Below, piece by piece: positions 1 through 8,220 of a DNA stretch of 32,658 bases. The stretch's first letter is position 1. Each line of letters starts with the position of its first letter. Where the stretch lies: positions 1 to 32,658 of the forward strand of contig JAFGMA010000172.1 in NCBI GenBank assembly GCA_016927835.1, written 5' to 3'. A program made the position numbers and the translations under genes. The notes beneath the pieces are model-generated. The model was not told the origin of the DNA. It did no database searches and saw nothing but the letters and a program-made list of their open reading frames with translations. The stretch comes from Candidatus Zhuqueibacterota bacterium (GTDB taxonomy: Bacteria; Zhuqueibacterota; Zhuqueibacteria; Thermofontimicrobiales; Sulfurfontimicrobiaceae).

Positions 1-341
1 AGACGCCTTAAGTTTAATATTTAAGATATATAGAATTTATAAGTAACTGTTTTTTATGAATTGATTTAAAAGTGCGAAAGTCGTATTCTTAATACGCCCG
101 CGTATTGTATTGATACCGTCTTTCGCACGCTTCATATCAACCTTTATCCGGCAAACCAATGACTGTTTGGCTCAAATCGGGCATCCCTGGCTAGCGTGTT
201 CTGAAGCGCCTGCATTTTCCGCTTGACTTTTTAAATAAATTTATGTAACATTTGAGGACAAAATTTGCAATTTAAGATTTGCTGTGCGCCTTGAACGGAT
301 TATCCGTCGCAGCCACTCTAGTTGTAGAATGAAACAAAATC
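1..341. other. Intergenic region upstream of the lytic transglycosylase, with nested inverted repeats
   Basis: No convincing gene is seen here. Positions 72-128 hold a 9-bp perfect inverted repeat (GTGCGAAAG at 72-80, CTTTCGCAC at 120-128). Inside it CGTATT (82-87), AATACG (91-96) and CGTATT (101-106) allow two mutually exclusive hairpins, 82-96 or 91-106. No T-run follows, so this is not a plain intrinsic terminator. The last 120 bases carry a promoter, listed separately. The preceding gene lies outside the window. Confidence 0.6.
223..254 (+). promoter_or_regulatory. Putative promoter of the lytic transglycosylase gene
   Basis: TTGACT (223-228) is followed after exactly 17 bases by TAACAT (246-251), a good sigma70-type arrangement. 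The same stretch also nearly fits the Bacteroidetes pattern TTG-N19-21-TAnnTTTG (AACATTTG at 247-254). Transcription would start near 258-262, leaving a leader of about 80 bases before the ATG at 342. Predicted from sequence only. Confidence 0.45.
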
Positions 342-2489
342 ATGCATATTATGGGCAAACGAATCGGAATAGCTATCTTTATCATTAGTCTCAGTTTGAT
401 TTACGCATGTGCACCGCCTCCGCATGAATATTTCAGGCGGATTCAGGTACAGGAAGAATCCCCTCAGTTCGATTCCACAGCCTATTACGTAGATCCTCAA
501 TCGCTGGCTATTTCTGCAGCGGAAAAAGCTGTTTCTCCCCATATAGCTGCCGCGCTATTTTATAATGAGTTGGGGGAATGGCAACATGCGCTGGATGAAT
601 TCAACCAGGCATTTCAACATCTCGATTCTATTTCAATCAAAACAACCGATGAAAAATTTCAATTTATTGAAAAACACGCCAGGCTGCCGGTTTATTATCA
701 AAGTATAAATATTCGTGAGCTATATACTGAGCTTGAAGCAAAAGTGAGTGCATCGAAGCTGCCGGGTGCTGAGCAAGCACCGTCTACTCAGGGCAGCACT
801 CGCTCCAATCAGAATGCAGAAAGCGTACTTGAGCCGATGCCTTATGCAAGGCAAGCCAATTATTCGGCTTTCATTGAAAAGGAAATTAGGAAATTGGCAT
901 TGAAATTTGGTGAAGATAATCATTTTCAATTGGAAAAGGAATTCATCAAAGAAGTTGAAAAGCATATCATCATTTTTCAAACCGAAAAGCGTGAATTTTT
1001 CGAACGTACGGTTCGACGATCCCGCAAATATTTTCCACTTGTGAAACCGATTTTTGCCGAAAAAGAAATTCCGGAGGAGTTGATTTATATGGCGACAGTG
1101 GAGTCTGGTTTCTCTCCCACTGCACGCAGCCGCTCGAATGCGCTTGGATTGTGGCAATTGATCGCCGGTACAGCAAAATATTATGGACTCACGGTTTCCC
1201 GCTATCGCGATGAGCGTTACGATCCAATGAAGTCGACACTGGCTGCGAGAGAGTATTTATTGGACTTGCTTACGATTTTTGGCTCCCGATCATTTATGCT
1301 GGCAATGGCTGCCTATAATACAGGCGAAGGCAATGTGCAATCCGCACTGAAAAAGCTGAGCAGCTACAAAGACAGAAATTTTTGGAAACTCCGCGATTCA
1401 GGACTTCTTTTCGATGAAACCAACCACTTCGTCCCCCAAATCCTCGCGTCGATTATTATCAATACAAACCTTGCATTTTTCGGCTTTGAAGATGTTCCCT
1501 TCATCCATCCGTCGATTTATTCCGTAGTCGAAGTGCCTTATAAAACCGGGCTCAGCAAAATCGCTGAAGCAGCCGGCATTGATGTAGCGAAAATGATTGA
1601 ATTGAATCCTGATCTGCCGCCGGATGCAACCACAACCCCTTCAAATGTATTGAACTATCCTCTATTCGTTCCCGCAGGAAAGGGAGCCAGTGTTGACGCT
1701 GCCCTTAAAGCTCTGCACAAAGTGAGCCTGCAAAAAGCTGCAACGTATAAAAGCCAGGGCGATAATGCGCCTGTGGGAACCGATGTCGGTGAATATATCG
1801 ATTACCGAGTACGCCAGGGGAATACGCCATCAGAGATCGCCAGTTGGTTCGATACCTCAGTCGCCAGGCTCGAGCAGTGGAATCCATTTTTAAAAAATCG
1901 CGGGCTCCGCACCGGGGATACCGTCCGAATCTATGTCAAGGTTTCAAAGTGGCGAAAAATAATTCATACTGTTAACGCCGGTGAAACGCTTTCCGCAATC
2001 AGCGCCAGGTATAATACTCCGATTCGATATATTCGCGGTTGGAATGGGCTTCCCGGTGATCGAATCTATAAATCACAACGACTGGTGCTTTATGCAAAAA
2101 GCAGCTCCCGCAAAAGTACGCCCGTGGCTATAAGCAATTCCGGCATCATCGAAAAGCAATTCATTCCCAAAGGTGCCTCATTCCAATATAAGGTCGAGTT
2201 AAATAATACACTTGTCGAAATTGCGGAAATCTTCAAAGTCAGCGTGAGCAATATTGTGCAATGGAATCAACTAAACGGTGCAGAACCGGTAGCCGATGCC
2301 AGGATAACGCTGGTTGCAGCCGATGACCTTGCGTTTATCAGGTACAGCGCCCTGAGAGGTGATAACCTCTCGACGATTTCCAGTAAATTCGGTACAACGA
2401 TAGCAACGCTTAAAGAATTGAATAATTTGCAGAGCGATCGGATTTTAGTCGGCGATGAGTTAAGAATATTCACCTTCTCCTATCGATAA
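342..2489 (+). CDS. MltD-like membrane-bound lytic murein transglycosylase with LysM repeats
   Basis: The 715-aa product is predicted to cleave peptidoglycan glycan strands from the periplasmic face of the outer membrane. A short hydrophobic signal ends at Cys23 in a lipobox-like IYAC, so it is probably a lipoprotein. Residues 65-95 resemble one TPR helix pair. The SLT domain covers about 235-370; Glu254 in ATVESGFSP is the expected catalytic acid, followed by the family motif ALGLWQLIAGTA. The C-terminus has four LysM repeats (about 488-532, 541-585, 614-660, 666-712) for peptidoglycan binding, and 395-450 looks like a degenerate fifth. MltD of Escherichia coli has fewer repeats and is shorter. 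Start 342 was kept, but ATG 351 also leaves an intact signal; neither has a strong ribosome binding site. It stands alone with its own promoter. Confidence 0.9.
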   Translation: MHIMGKRIGIAIFIISLSLIYACAPPPHEYFRRIQVQEESPQFDSTAYYVDPQSLAISAAEKAVSPHIAAALFYNELGEWQHALDEFNQAFQHLDSISIKTTDEKFQFIEKHARLPVYYQSINIRELYTELEAKVSASKLPGAEQAPSTQGSTRSNQNAESVLEPMPYARQANYSAFIEKEIRKLALKFGEDNHFQLEKEFIKEVEKHIIIFQTEKREFFERTVRRSRKYFPLVKPIFAEKEIPEELIYMATVESGFSPTARSRSNALGLWQLIAGTAKYYGLTVSRYRDERYDPMKSTLAAREYLLDLLTIFGSRSFMLAMAAYNTGEGNVQSALKKLSSYKDRNFWKLRDSGLLFDETNHFVPQILASIIINTNLAFFGFEDVPFIHPSIYSVVEVPYKTGLSKIAEAAGIDVAKMIELNPDLPPDATTTPSNVLNYPLFVPAGKGASVDAALKALHKVSLQKAATYKSQGDNAPVGTDVGEYIDYRVRQGNTPSEIASWFDTSVARLEQWNPFLKNRGLRTGDTVRIYVKVSKWRKIIHTVNAGETLSAISARYNTPIRYIRGWNGLPGDRIYKSQRLVLYAKSSSRKSTPVAISNSGIIEKQFIPKGASFQYKVELNNTLVEIAEIFKVSVSNIVQWNQLNGAEPVADARITLVAADDLAFIRYSALRGDNLSTISSKFGTTIATLKELNNLQSDRILVGDELRIFTFSYR

Positions 2490-2615
2490 GCACACGGCTC
2501 AATTCAATCACTGGTAAAGCAAGTTGTTGAGACATGCACCCGTTCAAAGTTCGGGGAACCTTTGAAAACTTATTTGCCTTCGTAAGAGCGGAGAAATGCG
2601 AAAATTTATTTTTAC

Positions 2616-2644
2616 TTGCTAATAGAACGAAAGTTTTGTATCTT
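2616..2644 (+). promoter_or_regulatory. Putative promoter of the symporter/SpmAB gene cluster
   Basis: TTGCTA (2616-2621), 17 bases, then TATCTT (2639-2644), with an AT-rich stretch just upstream (2601-2614). The predicted start near 2651 gives a leader of about 68 bases before the ATG at 2719. The spacing is ideal, but each hexamer matches only four of six consensus positions. Confidence 0.4.
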
Positions 2645-2718
2645 ACCGGCTATTCCAACCTTAATATTATAATTAAGCTGTCCATATTATTCGAAGTCCA
2701 AATTCGGAGAATCGAATT

Positions 2719-2916
2719 ATGCGTTGGCTTCCTTTTGTTTATCAGTATAGCCTCGAATTTGTTGTATTTCTAATCGGAATTGTTATTGCGCTAAAATCAA
2801 AGCAATTTCGACCTTCGGAAACGCGGGGCAAAGTGTACCTGGGATTGATGGTCGCGACATTTTTATTTTATTTTTTGCTGCAAGGCTTCATGCAATTCAT
2901 CTTGCCGGATCTTTAA
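2719..2916 (+). CDS. Small two-helix membrane protein encoded before the symporter
   Basis: I do not recognise a named family. The 65-aa product has two hydrophobic segments (about residues 9-25 and 41-62) joined by a short basic loop containing KSKQFRPSETRGK. A weak ribosome binding site (GGAGAAT, about 2706) precedes the ATG. It ends 57-69 bases before the sodium:solute symporter on the same strand, and both probably share the promoter near 2616. Small membrane partners next to secondary transporters are common, so a role as an accessory or stability subunit of the symporter is a reasonable inference. An overlapping ORF in another frame (2534-2773) lacks these properties and was discarded. 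Confidence 0.6.
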   Translation: MRWLPFVYQYSLEFVVFLIGIVIALKSKQFRPSETRGKVYLGLMVATFLFYFLLQGFMQFILPDL

Positions 2917-2985
2917 TCGGATGCAAATGAAATTTGAATGAATAACCAGCGCTAATCGAAAAAAATAAAACTTGTGAGACTCCCA

Positions 2986-4851
2986 ATGGGTGAATTACCG
3001 CTGATAAATTCAATCTCGATCGATACAATCATCATCGTCGCCTATTTCGTTATAATCGTATTATTTGGTTCTTTTTTCGGTCGCTTCATCAAAGGCACCA
3101 AGGATTTCTTTTTTGCCGGTCAAAAGCTGAGTTGGTGGCTTATCGGGATGTCATGCGTTGCTACAACAGTGGGCTCGTATAGCTTTATCAAGTACTCAGA
3201 AGCAGCGTATAAATATGGCTTTTCTTCGTCGATGAGCTATTTGAATGACTGGTTCTGGATGCCGCTGTGGATGTTCGGCTGGCTGCCAATCATCTATTTT
3301 TCACGGGTTGCGTCCATACCGGAGTATTTCGAGCGCCGCTTCAGCCGAAATACACGGGCGCTCGCAACGGGTATCTTGCTGCTTTATCTCACAGGGTATA
3401 TCAGAATCAATATTTATACATTAGGTGTAGCAGCGCACAGTCTGTTTCCGCAAATCGATATTTACAGCGCCAGCATCATCATTGCTATTCTGGCGGCAAT
3501 TTATGTGACTTATGGCGGGCAAACCGCGGTGATTATGACCGATTTGCTGCAAGGAATACTTTTGTTGATTGCTGGTTTCGTGCTGCTGTTCCTGGGATTA
3601 AAATTCCTGGCGCCGCATGGGGGATTGCTCGCGAACTTATCGCCTTCTTTCAAAACTGCCTTTTCAGGTTTCAATAAACCCGAAGAATTCCATTTTGTCG
3701 GTATTTTTTGGCAGGATGGCATGGCAAATACAGCTGCTTTCTATTTCATGAACCAGGGTTTGATCCTGCGTTTCCTCTCAGCAAAAAGCGTACACGATGG
3801 TCGCAAAGCATTTATTTTTGTCGTGCTCATCCTGATGCCGCTTGCAGCCATCGCCGTGGCAAATGTGGGATGGATCGGCAAAGCCATGTCAAATGCCGGC
3901 TTATTCATCAACAGCGAAGGCGAACCATTTCAACCCGGCTCGAAGGAAATTTTCGTAATCGTTTCGAGAATGCTTTGCAAACCGGGATTATTCGGGATCA
4001 TCATTGCGGCGCTCACCGCTGCCTTGATGTCCACAATCGATACGCTGATTAATGCCGTATCAGTGATTTCTGTGAATGATATCTATAAGCCGTATATAAA
4101 AGCTGATGCGCCGGATTCGCATTATTTAAAAGTTGCCCGTATCGTATCCGTCGCCGCTGCACTCATCGGAATCCTGCTCGTTCCGATTTATGCCAGCTTC
4201 AAAACAATCTATGCCGCGCATGCAGCGTTTACAGCGATCATCACACCACCACTCGTCACTGCAATTTTACTAGGAGCATTCTGGCGTCTCTATAATACAA
4301 TCGCTGCCATTAGTACACTACTTGGCGGCAGCATCCTCATTTTCCTGTCGCTAATCCTGCCACAGCTCATTCAACCGTTTGCGCATGGCGTTTCTGATGC
4401 CGGCAATTATAAATACATGCGAGCGTTTTTCGGGCTGTTTGCATCAGGTGCTATCGGTGTTATTGTTGCCTTGCTTACCAAGCCGCAACCAGAATCTGTA
4501 CTCAAAGGATTAGTATACACGTCGATCAATGACGCGATTCGGAAATTCAAAGGCGGAATACCTAACGAAACGCCTGGCAAAAAAGTACGTTTGAAACCGC
4601 AATATATCGATTCAATCAATGAAGACAGCGTCCGGATCAGCCAGGATGTAATGCAACAACTCAATGCATTGCCCGACGATTTGCTTTACATTGCTGATCC
4701 GGCATGGTGGTATGGCGGGTTGCGCGCTGCAAACGTTCGCGCCGGTGTTCCCCACTCACAAGATAATTCAATCATTCTTATTTCAAAAGAGACGATGCAG
4801 CGGGGAAGCCTGAAACTGGAACGAGATGTGACAATAGTAAAAATTATGTGA
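2986..4851 (+). CDS. Sodium:solute symporter (SSS family) with C-terminal extension
   Basis: An integral inner-membrane protein of about 620 aa that should couple solute uptake to a sodium gradient. Family hallmarks are the N-terminal GRFIKGTKDFFFAGQ region followed by LSWWLIGMS, VGSYSFI in the second helix region, and TYGGQTAVIMTDLLQG in the middle, with about 13 membrane segments up to residue 500. SSS proteins transport sugars, inositol, proline, pantothenate or sialic acid; the substrate here cannot be read from sequence. The last 120 residues are a soluble tail containing ADPAWWYGGLRAA and ending in TIVKIM, absent from classical members such as PutP. The start is uncertain: GTG 2974 is also in frame and neither site has a clear Shine-Dalgarno sequence; ATG 2986 is preferred as the more common codon. 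It lies between a 65-aa membrane peptide and spmA. Confidence 0.85.
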   Translation: MGELPLINSISIDTIIIVAYFVIIVLFGSFFGRFIKGTKDFFFAGQKLSWWLIGMSCVATTVGSYSFIKYSEAAYKYGFSSSMSYLNDWFWMPLWMFGWLPIIYFSRVASIPEYFERRFSRNTRALATGILLLYLTGYIRINIYTLGVAAHSLFPQIDIYSASIIIAILAAIYVTYGGQTAVIMTDLLQGILLLIAGFVLLFLGLKFLAPHGGLLANLSPSFKTAFSGFNKPEEFHFVGIFWQDGMANTAAFYFMNQGLILRFLSAKSVHDGRKAFIFVVLILMPLAAIAVANVGWIGKAMSNAGLFINSEGEPFQPGSKEIFVIVSRMLCKPGLFGIIIAALTAALMSTIDTLINAVSVISVNDIYKPYIKADAPDSHYLKVARIVSVAAALIGILLVPIYASFKTIYAAHAAFTAIITPPLVTAILLGAFWRLYNTIAAISTLLGGSILIFLSLILPQLIQPFAHGVSDAGNYKYMRAFFGLFASGAIGVIVALLTKPQPESVLKGLVYTSINDAIRKFKGGIPNETPGKKVRLKPQYIDSINEDSVRISQDVMQQLNALPDDLLYIADPAWWYGGLRAANVRAGVPHSQDNSIILISKETMQRGSLKLERDVTIVKIM

Positions 4852-4909
4852 TACATATTTTATGGTTAAAATATAATCTGTGGAGTAGAATAATGCGAGG
4901 AGACTTTAA

Positions 4910-5554
4910 ATGTTGAATTATTTTTGGTTTGCGCTAATTATCATTGCCCTGCTGCTTGGCGCAATAAACGGTCGAATTACCGAAGTCGCCAATGCCGCAA
5001 TCCATTCTGCAGAGGTAGCGGTGGAACTCGCACTGGGCTTGATCGGTGTGATGGCGCTTTGGCTCGGATTGATGAGAATCGCTGAGGAAGCGGGTCTTGT
5101 CAGATTGCTGGCAAAACTCATCAAGCCTCTGACCCGCTGGCTCTTCCCCGATATTCCCCCGGATCACCCTGCGATTGGTTCCATGCTAATGAATATTATC
5201 GCGAATTGGCTCGGATTGGCAAATGCCGCCACCCCACTCGGATTGAAAGCAATGCAGGAATTGCAGGATGTCAACCTTAAAAAAGATACTGCGTCAAACG
5301 CCATGATTTTATTCATGGCATTAAACACCGCGACAATTTGCTTCATTCCCGCCACCATGATTGCGATTCGCTCGTCCGCCGGATCAAATAATCCAACGGA
5401 AATTATCGCACCTACTATTCTGGCATCTACTTGCGCGACGATTGTCGCGGTAACTGCTGCCAAATTATTGAGCAAATTACCGGTTTTCAAAAATCAGCTT
5501 TTGCCCGACAGGGGTGCAAACGATGAAAATGTATCGGAAGCAGGAGGTGAATGA
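4910..5554 (+). CDS. spmA: SpmA-like nucleoside-recognition (Gate) domain membrane protein
   Basis: The 214-aa protein matches spore maturation protein A: several membrane segments, the segment IANWLGLANAATPLG (about residues 97-111) and a following ALNTATICFIPATM segment typical of Gate-domain proteins. In Bacillus subtilis SpmA and SpmB are needed for spore core dehydration, but the pair is widespread in bacteria that do not sporulate, where its job is unknown; transport or membrane gating is the usual suggestion. The start is fixed by GAGGAG at 4897-4902, seven bases before ATG. It overlaps spmB by 4 bases, implying translational coupling, and follows the symporter by 58 bases. Confidence 0.88.
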   Translation: MLNYFWFALIIIALLLGAINGRITEVANAAIHSAEVAVELALGLIGVMALWLGLMRIAEEAGLVRLLAKLIKPLTRWLFPDIPPDHPAIGSMLMNIIANWLGLANAATPLGLKAMQELQDVNLKKDTASNAMILFMALNTATICFIPATMIAIRSSAGSNNPTEIIAPTILASTCATIVAVTAAKLLSKLPVFKNQLLPDRGANDENVSEAGGE

Positions 5555-6099
5555 GCATGGATAATTTTGCCAGTTTGATGAATGACGTCTCCAATTGGGC
5601 AATTCCTGTGATCATCTTCGTGATGGTTCTCATCGGGATGATACGCAAGGTAAAAGTCTACGAAGTATTTGTGGATGGCGCCAAAGAGGGATTCAATGTC
5701 GCGGTGAAGATCATCCCGTACCTGGTGGCAATATTGGTTGCAATCGGCATGTTCCGGGCATCGGGCGCGATGGATTTGTTTACGAGCTTGATTTCACCGC
5801 TGACGGAACTCATAGGTATGCCGGCGGAAACAGTTCCCGTTGCCCTGATGCGACCGCTTTCAGGGTCAGGTTCCATGGGGATTGCCACCGAGCTTATCAA
5901 CACCCACGGCGCATCATCGATGATCGGGCGTATTGCCTCGGTAATGTTCGGCTCAACCGATACAACACTGTACGTGATCGCGCTTTATTTCGGTTCGGTC
6001 GGTATCAAAAAAACACGCCATGCTGTGCCAGCCGGATTAATCGGTGATCTTGCCGGCTTGTTGGCAGCGGTCTTCTTCTGCAACCTGATTTTCGGATGA
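5551..6099 (+). CDS. spmB: SpmB-like membrane protein
   Basis: The 182-aa partner of SpmA, recognisable by KIIPYLVAILVAIGMFRASGA, the family motif ALMRPLSGSGS (about residues 97-107) and the C-terminal segment RHAVPAGLIGDLAGL. It is predicted to span the inner membrane four to five times. The ATG at 5551 overlaps the spmA stop in an ATGA arrangement. However, GGAGGTGA at 5543-5550 abuts that codon, and ATG 5557, two codons later, has better spacing (nine bases from GGAGG), so translation may really begin there. Pairing with spmA is conserved across many phyla; the neighbouring symporter suggests a shared membrane-transport function, an inference only. Confidence 0.88.
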   Translation: MSMDNFASLMNDVSNWAIPVIIFVMVLIGMIRKVKVYEVFVDGAKEGFNVAVKIIPYLVAILVAIGMFRASGAMDLFTSLISPLTELIGMPAETVPVALMRPLSGSGSMGIATELINTHGASSMIGRIASVMFGSTDTTLYVIALYFGSVGIKKTRHAVPAGLIGDLAGLLAAVFFCNLIFG

Positions 6100-6140
6100 A
6101 TTTAATTCCCGAAATACCATTTTAAGCGAAGGAGTTTTAG

Positions 6141-6683
6141 ATGAAACAGAAGCAACTTATATGGACGACAGTTTTAGGCACGGCGATCTGCATTTTAATC
6201 GCCATCGTGTTTTTTGGAACAGACTTTCTGAATCCTGAGCGCCCCCCGATTTACCTTTTGACGCTCGGATTTGCCGGCTCGCTCTCCCTCGCCCTGTTAC
6301 GTTCTCAAAAGCTGCGCGATGTAATTTATATCAACATATTGATTTACTTTGTATTCGCGATTCTATCAACATTTATTAAACCGATAACTGCGGCTGTTTT
6401 ACTCATCTATTACGTCGCAATGCTTATCGCTATCTATATCCATGTTCGCAATTTTGACCGCAAATTATCTCACATCGCTTTTGCGCGCCCGCTTGTGCTG
6501 GCTGCACTTGTGGGCGTCCTTTATATCGCCGCTAATTTCATTCATAATCTGATGTTTATCAGCAAGTTTGAGATCGGTTTCCTCTTACGGAACATGCCGA
6601 TTGGCTTTCTGTTAGGTCTTGGTCAGGGAATTGGGGGCGAAATTTGTGACCGATATGTGATTAAAGCCGAAACTTCAGTATAA
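6141..6683 (+). CDS. Unknown multi-pass membrane protein
   Basis: I do not recognise this 180-aa protein. It has about six hydrophobic segments (roughly residues 8-26, 37-52, 61-78, 82-101, 114-134 and 150-167) with short charged loops; HVRNFDRKLSH between helices four and five is probably cytoplasmic. The last helix region is glycine-rich (GFLLGLGQGIGGEICDRY), a pattern suited to tight helix packing. A good ribosome binding site (GAAGGAG about 6128-6134) fixes the start at 6141. It follows spmB by 41 bases and precedes the sugar ABC ATPase by 52, so it could belong to either group. No catalytic motif is visible. Confidence 0.75.
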   Translation: MKQKQLIWTTVLGTAICILIAIVFFGTDFLNPERPPIYLLTLGFAGSLSLALLRSQKLRDVIYINILIYFVFAILSTFIKPITAAVLLIYYVAMLIAIYIHVRNFDRKLSHIAFARPLVLAALVGVLYIAANFIHNLMFISKFEIGFLLRNMPIGFLLGLGQGIGGEICDRYVIKAETSV

Positions 6684-6684
6684 T
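6679..6684 (+). promoter_or_regulatory. Possible internal -10 element before the ABC transporter genes
   Basis: A perfect TATAAT overlaps the stop codon of the preceding gene, about 52 bases before the ABC ATPase ATG. The matching -35 position (TGTGAT, 6656-6661) is poor, so this is only a weak candidate for an independent transporter promoter. Confidence 0.2.
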
Positions 6685-6735
6685 GCCACTTTATTAGAAG
6701 GGTGTTAAAATATCACTTGAAACAGTCGAGAGCTT

Positions 6736-8220
6736 ATGAATCAAATTTTGGAAATGATCGCAATATCAAAGGCTTATCCTGGTGTGCAGGCACTGGATAA
6801 TGTCAGCTTCGATTTAAAATCAGGAGAAGTCCATGCCCTTGTTGGCGAGAATGGTGCGGGCAAGTCGACATTGATGAAAATCCTTGCCGGTGCAGAATCA
6901 ATGGATAGAGGCATCATTCGCATCGGTGGAAGGAACGTCTATTTGTCATCACCGCAGGATTCGAAAAACCAGGGTGTTAGCCTGATCTACCAGGAATTCA
7001 ACCTGGTCCCGGAATTGACAGTCGCCGATAATATTTTCCTGGGTATGGAGCCGCGAAAGTATGGTTTCATCCAACACCGCGTAATGTATCGCGATGCCGA
7101 AGATATTCTGCGGCGTATCGGCGTCGAAATCTCTCCCCATTTGAAAATCAAAGAGTTGAGCATTGCTCAGCAGCAGATCGTTGAAATCGCGAAATCGCTC
7201 ACCATCGATTCCAGAATTATCGCAATGGATGAACCATCTGCCACACTCACTGAACATGAATTGAACAAGCTGTTTGCGCTCATCCGCGTATTGAAGCAAA
7301 GTGGCATTGGCATTATTTACATTTCGCATCGGCTGGAAGAGATTTTCCATATAGCGGACCGGGTCACTATTTTGCGGGATGGAAAGCTCGCGGCAACCGG
7401 ACCCATTCAAGAATTCACCAAAGATCAGATAATTCATCACATGGTGGGACGAGACCTTGAGGATGAATTTCCCAAGAGAATATTCCCCAAAGGTCCGGAA
7501 TTGCTCAGGATCGAAAATTTGAACCGCGCAGGGAAATTGAGCAATATTAAGTTCAATCTCTACTCCGGCGAAATTCTCGGCATTACCGGACTCGTCGGAG
7601 CGGGACGTACCGAGGTTTCGCGCGCCATTTTTGGTGCAGACGCCGTCGATAGCAAAGTGATTTATTTGAAGGGAAAGCCAATTATTGTCAATAATCCGAA
7701 AGATGCCATCGATTACGGAATCGGATTGCTCACTGAAGATCGCAAAAATCATGGTTTGATTCTGGGACGCGCGATTTATGAAAATATCAGCCTGACAAAA
7801 TTGAAATCGCTGGTTAAAAGAGGATTCATTCAACACAAATTGGAGCGAAAAACTGCTCGTGCTTATATTAATGAAATTCGCATTAAAACCCCCAGCGAAC
7901 GCCAGTTTGTAAAAAATCTCAGCGGTGGTAATCAGCAAAAAGTCGTTATCGCCAAATGGCTGTTTTCTCAATCTAAAATTGTCATTTTCGACGAACCCAC
8001 GCGGGGCGTGGACGTGGGAGCTAAAGTAGAAATTTATCACCTGATGAACGCGTTGGTCGAGAAAGGAATTGGGGTGATCATGATATCATCGGAATTGCCC
8101 GAAGTACTCGGTATGTGCGACCGCATTCTGGTGATGCACCAGGGAAGAATTAAAGGCGAATTGAAGCGTGCAGAAGCTACTCAAGAGAAAATAATGTATT
8201 ATGCCACGGGAGAAAAATAG
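6736..8220 (+). CDS. Sugar ABC transporter ATP-binding protein (RbsA/MglA type)
   Basis: A 494-aa cytoplasmic protein made of two fused nucleotide-binding domains, the hallmark of the CUT2 sugar ABC family (ribose, galactose, xylose, autoinducer-2). The first domain has Walker A GENGAGKST (residues 37-45), signature LSIAQQQIVEIAKSL and Walker B IIAMDEPSATLT. The second has the usual degenerate P-loop (GLVGAGRTE) but an intact LSGGNQQKV signature and DEPTRGVDVGAK. Length matches RbsA (about 500 aa). Its stop codon is directly followed by the permease ATG, so the two are surely co-translated. The exact sugar cannot be read from the ATPase. The start lacks a strong Shine-Dalgarno (CGAGAG about nine bases upstream). 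Confidence 0.95.
   Translation: MNQILEMIAISKAYPGVQALDNVSFDLKSGEVHALVGENGAGKSTLMKILAGAESMDRGIIRIGGRNVYLSSPQDSKNQGVSLIYQEFNLVPELTVADNIFLGMEPRKYGFIQHRVMYRDAEDILRRIGVEISPHLKIKELSIAQQQIVEIAKSLTIDSRIIAMDEPSATLTEHELNKLFALIRVLKQSGIGIIYISHRLEEIFHIADRVTILRDGKLAATGPIQEFTKDQIIHHMVGRDLEDEFPKRIFPKGPELLRIENLNRAGKLSNIKFNLYSGEILGITGLVGAGRTEVSRAIFGADAVDSKVIYLKGKPIIVNNPKDAIDYGIGLLTEDRKNHGLILGRAIYENISLTKLKSLVKRGFIQHKLERKTARAYINEIRIKTPSERQFVKNLSGGNQQKVVIAKWLFSQSKIVIFDEPTRGVDVGAKVEIYHLMNALVEKGIGVIMISSELPEVLGMCDRILVMHQGRIKGELKRAEATQEKIMYYATGEK

Noticed and set aside
2534..2773. 79-aa ORF before the symporter cluster
   Set aside because: It overlaps the likely promoter and the better-supported 65-aa gene in another frame, has no ribosome binding site and no recognisable composition.
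6949..8040. 363-aa ORF on the minus strand
   Set aside because: It is antisense to the sugar ABC ATPase, whose motifs are complete; no domain is recognisable in the antisense product.
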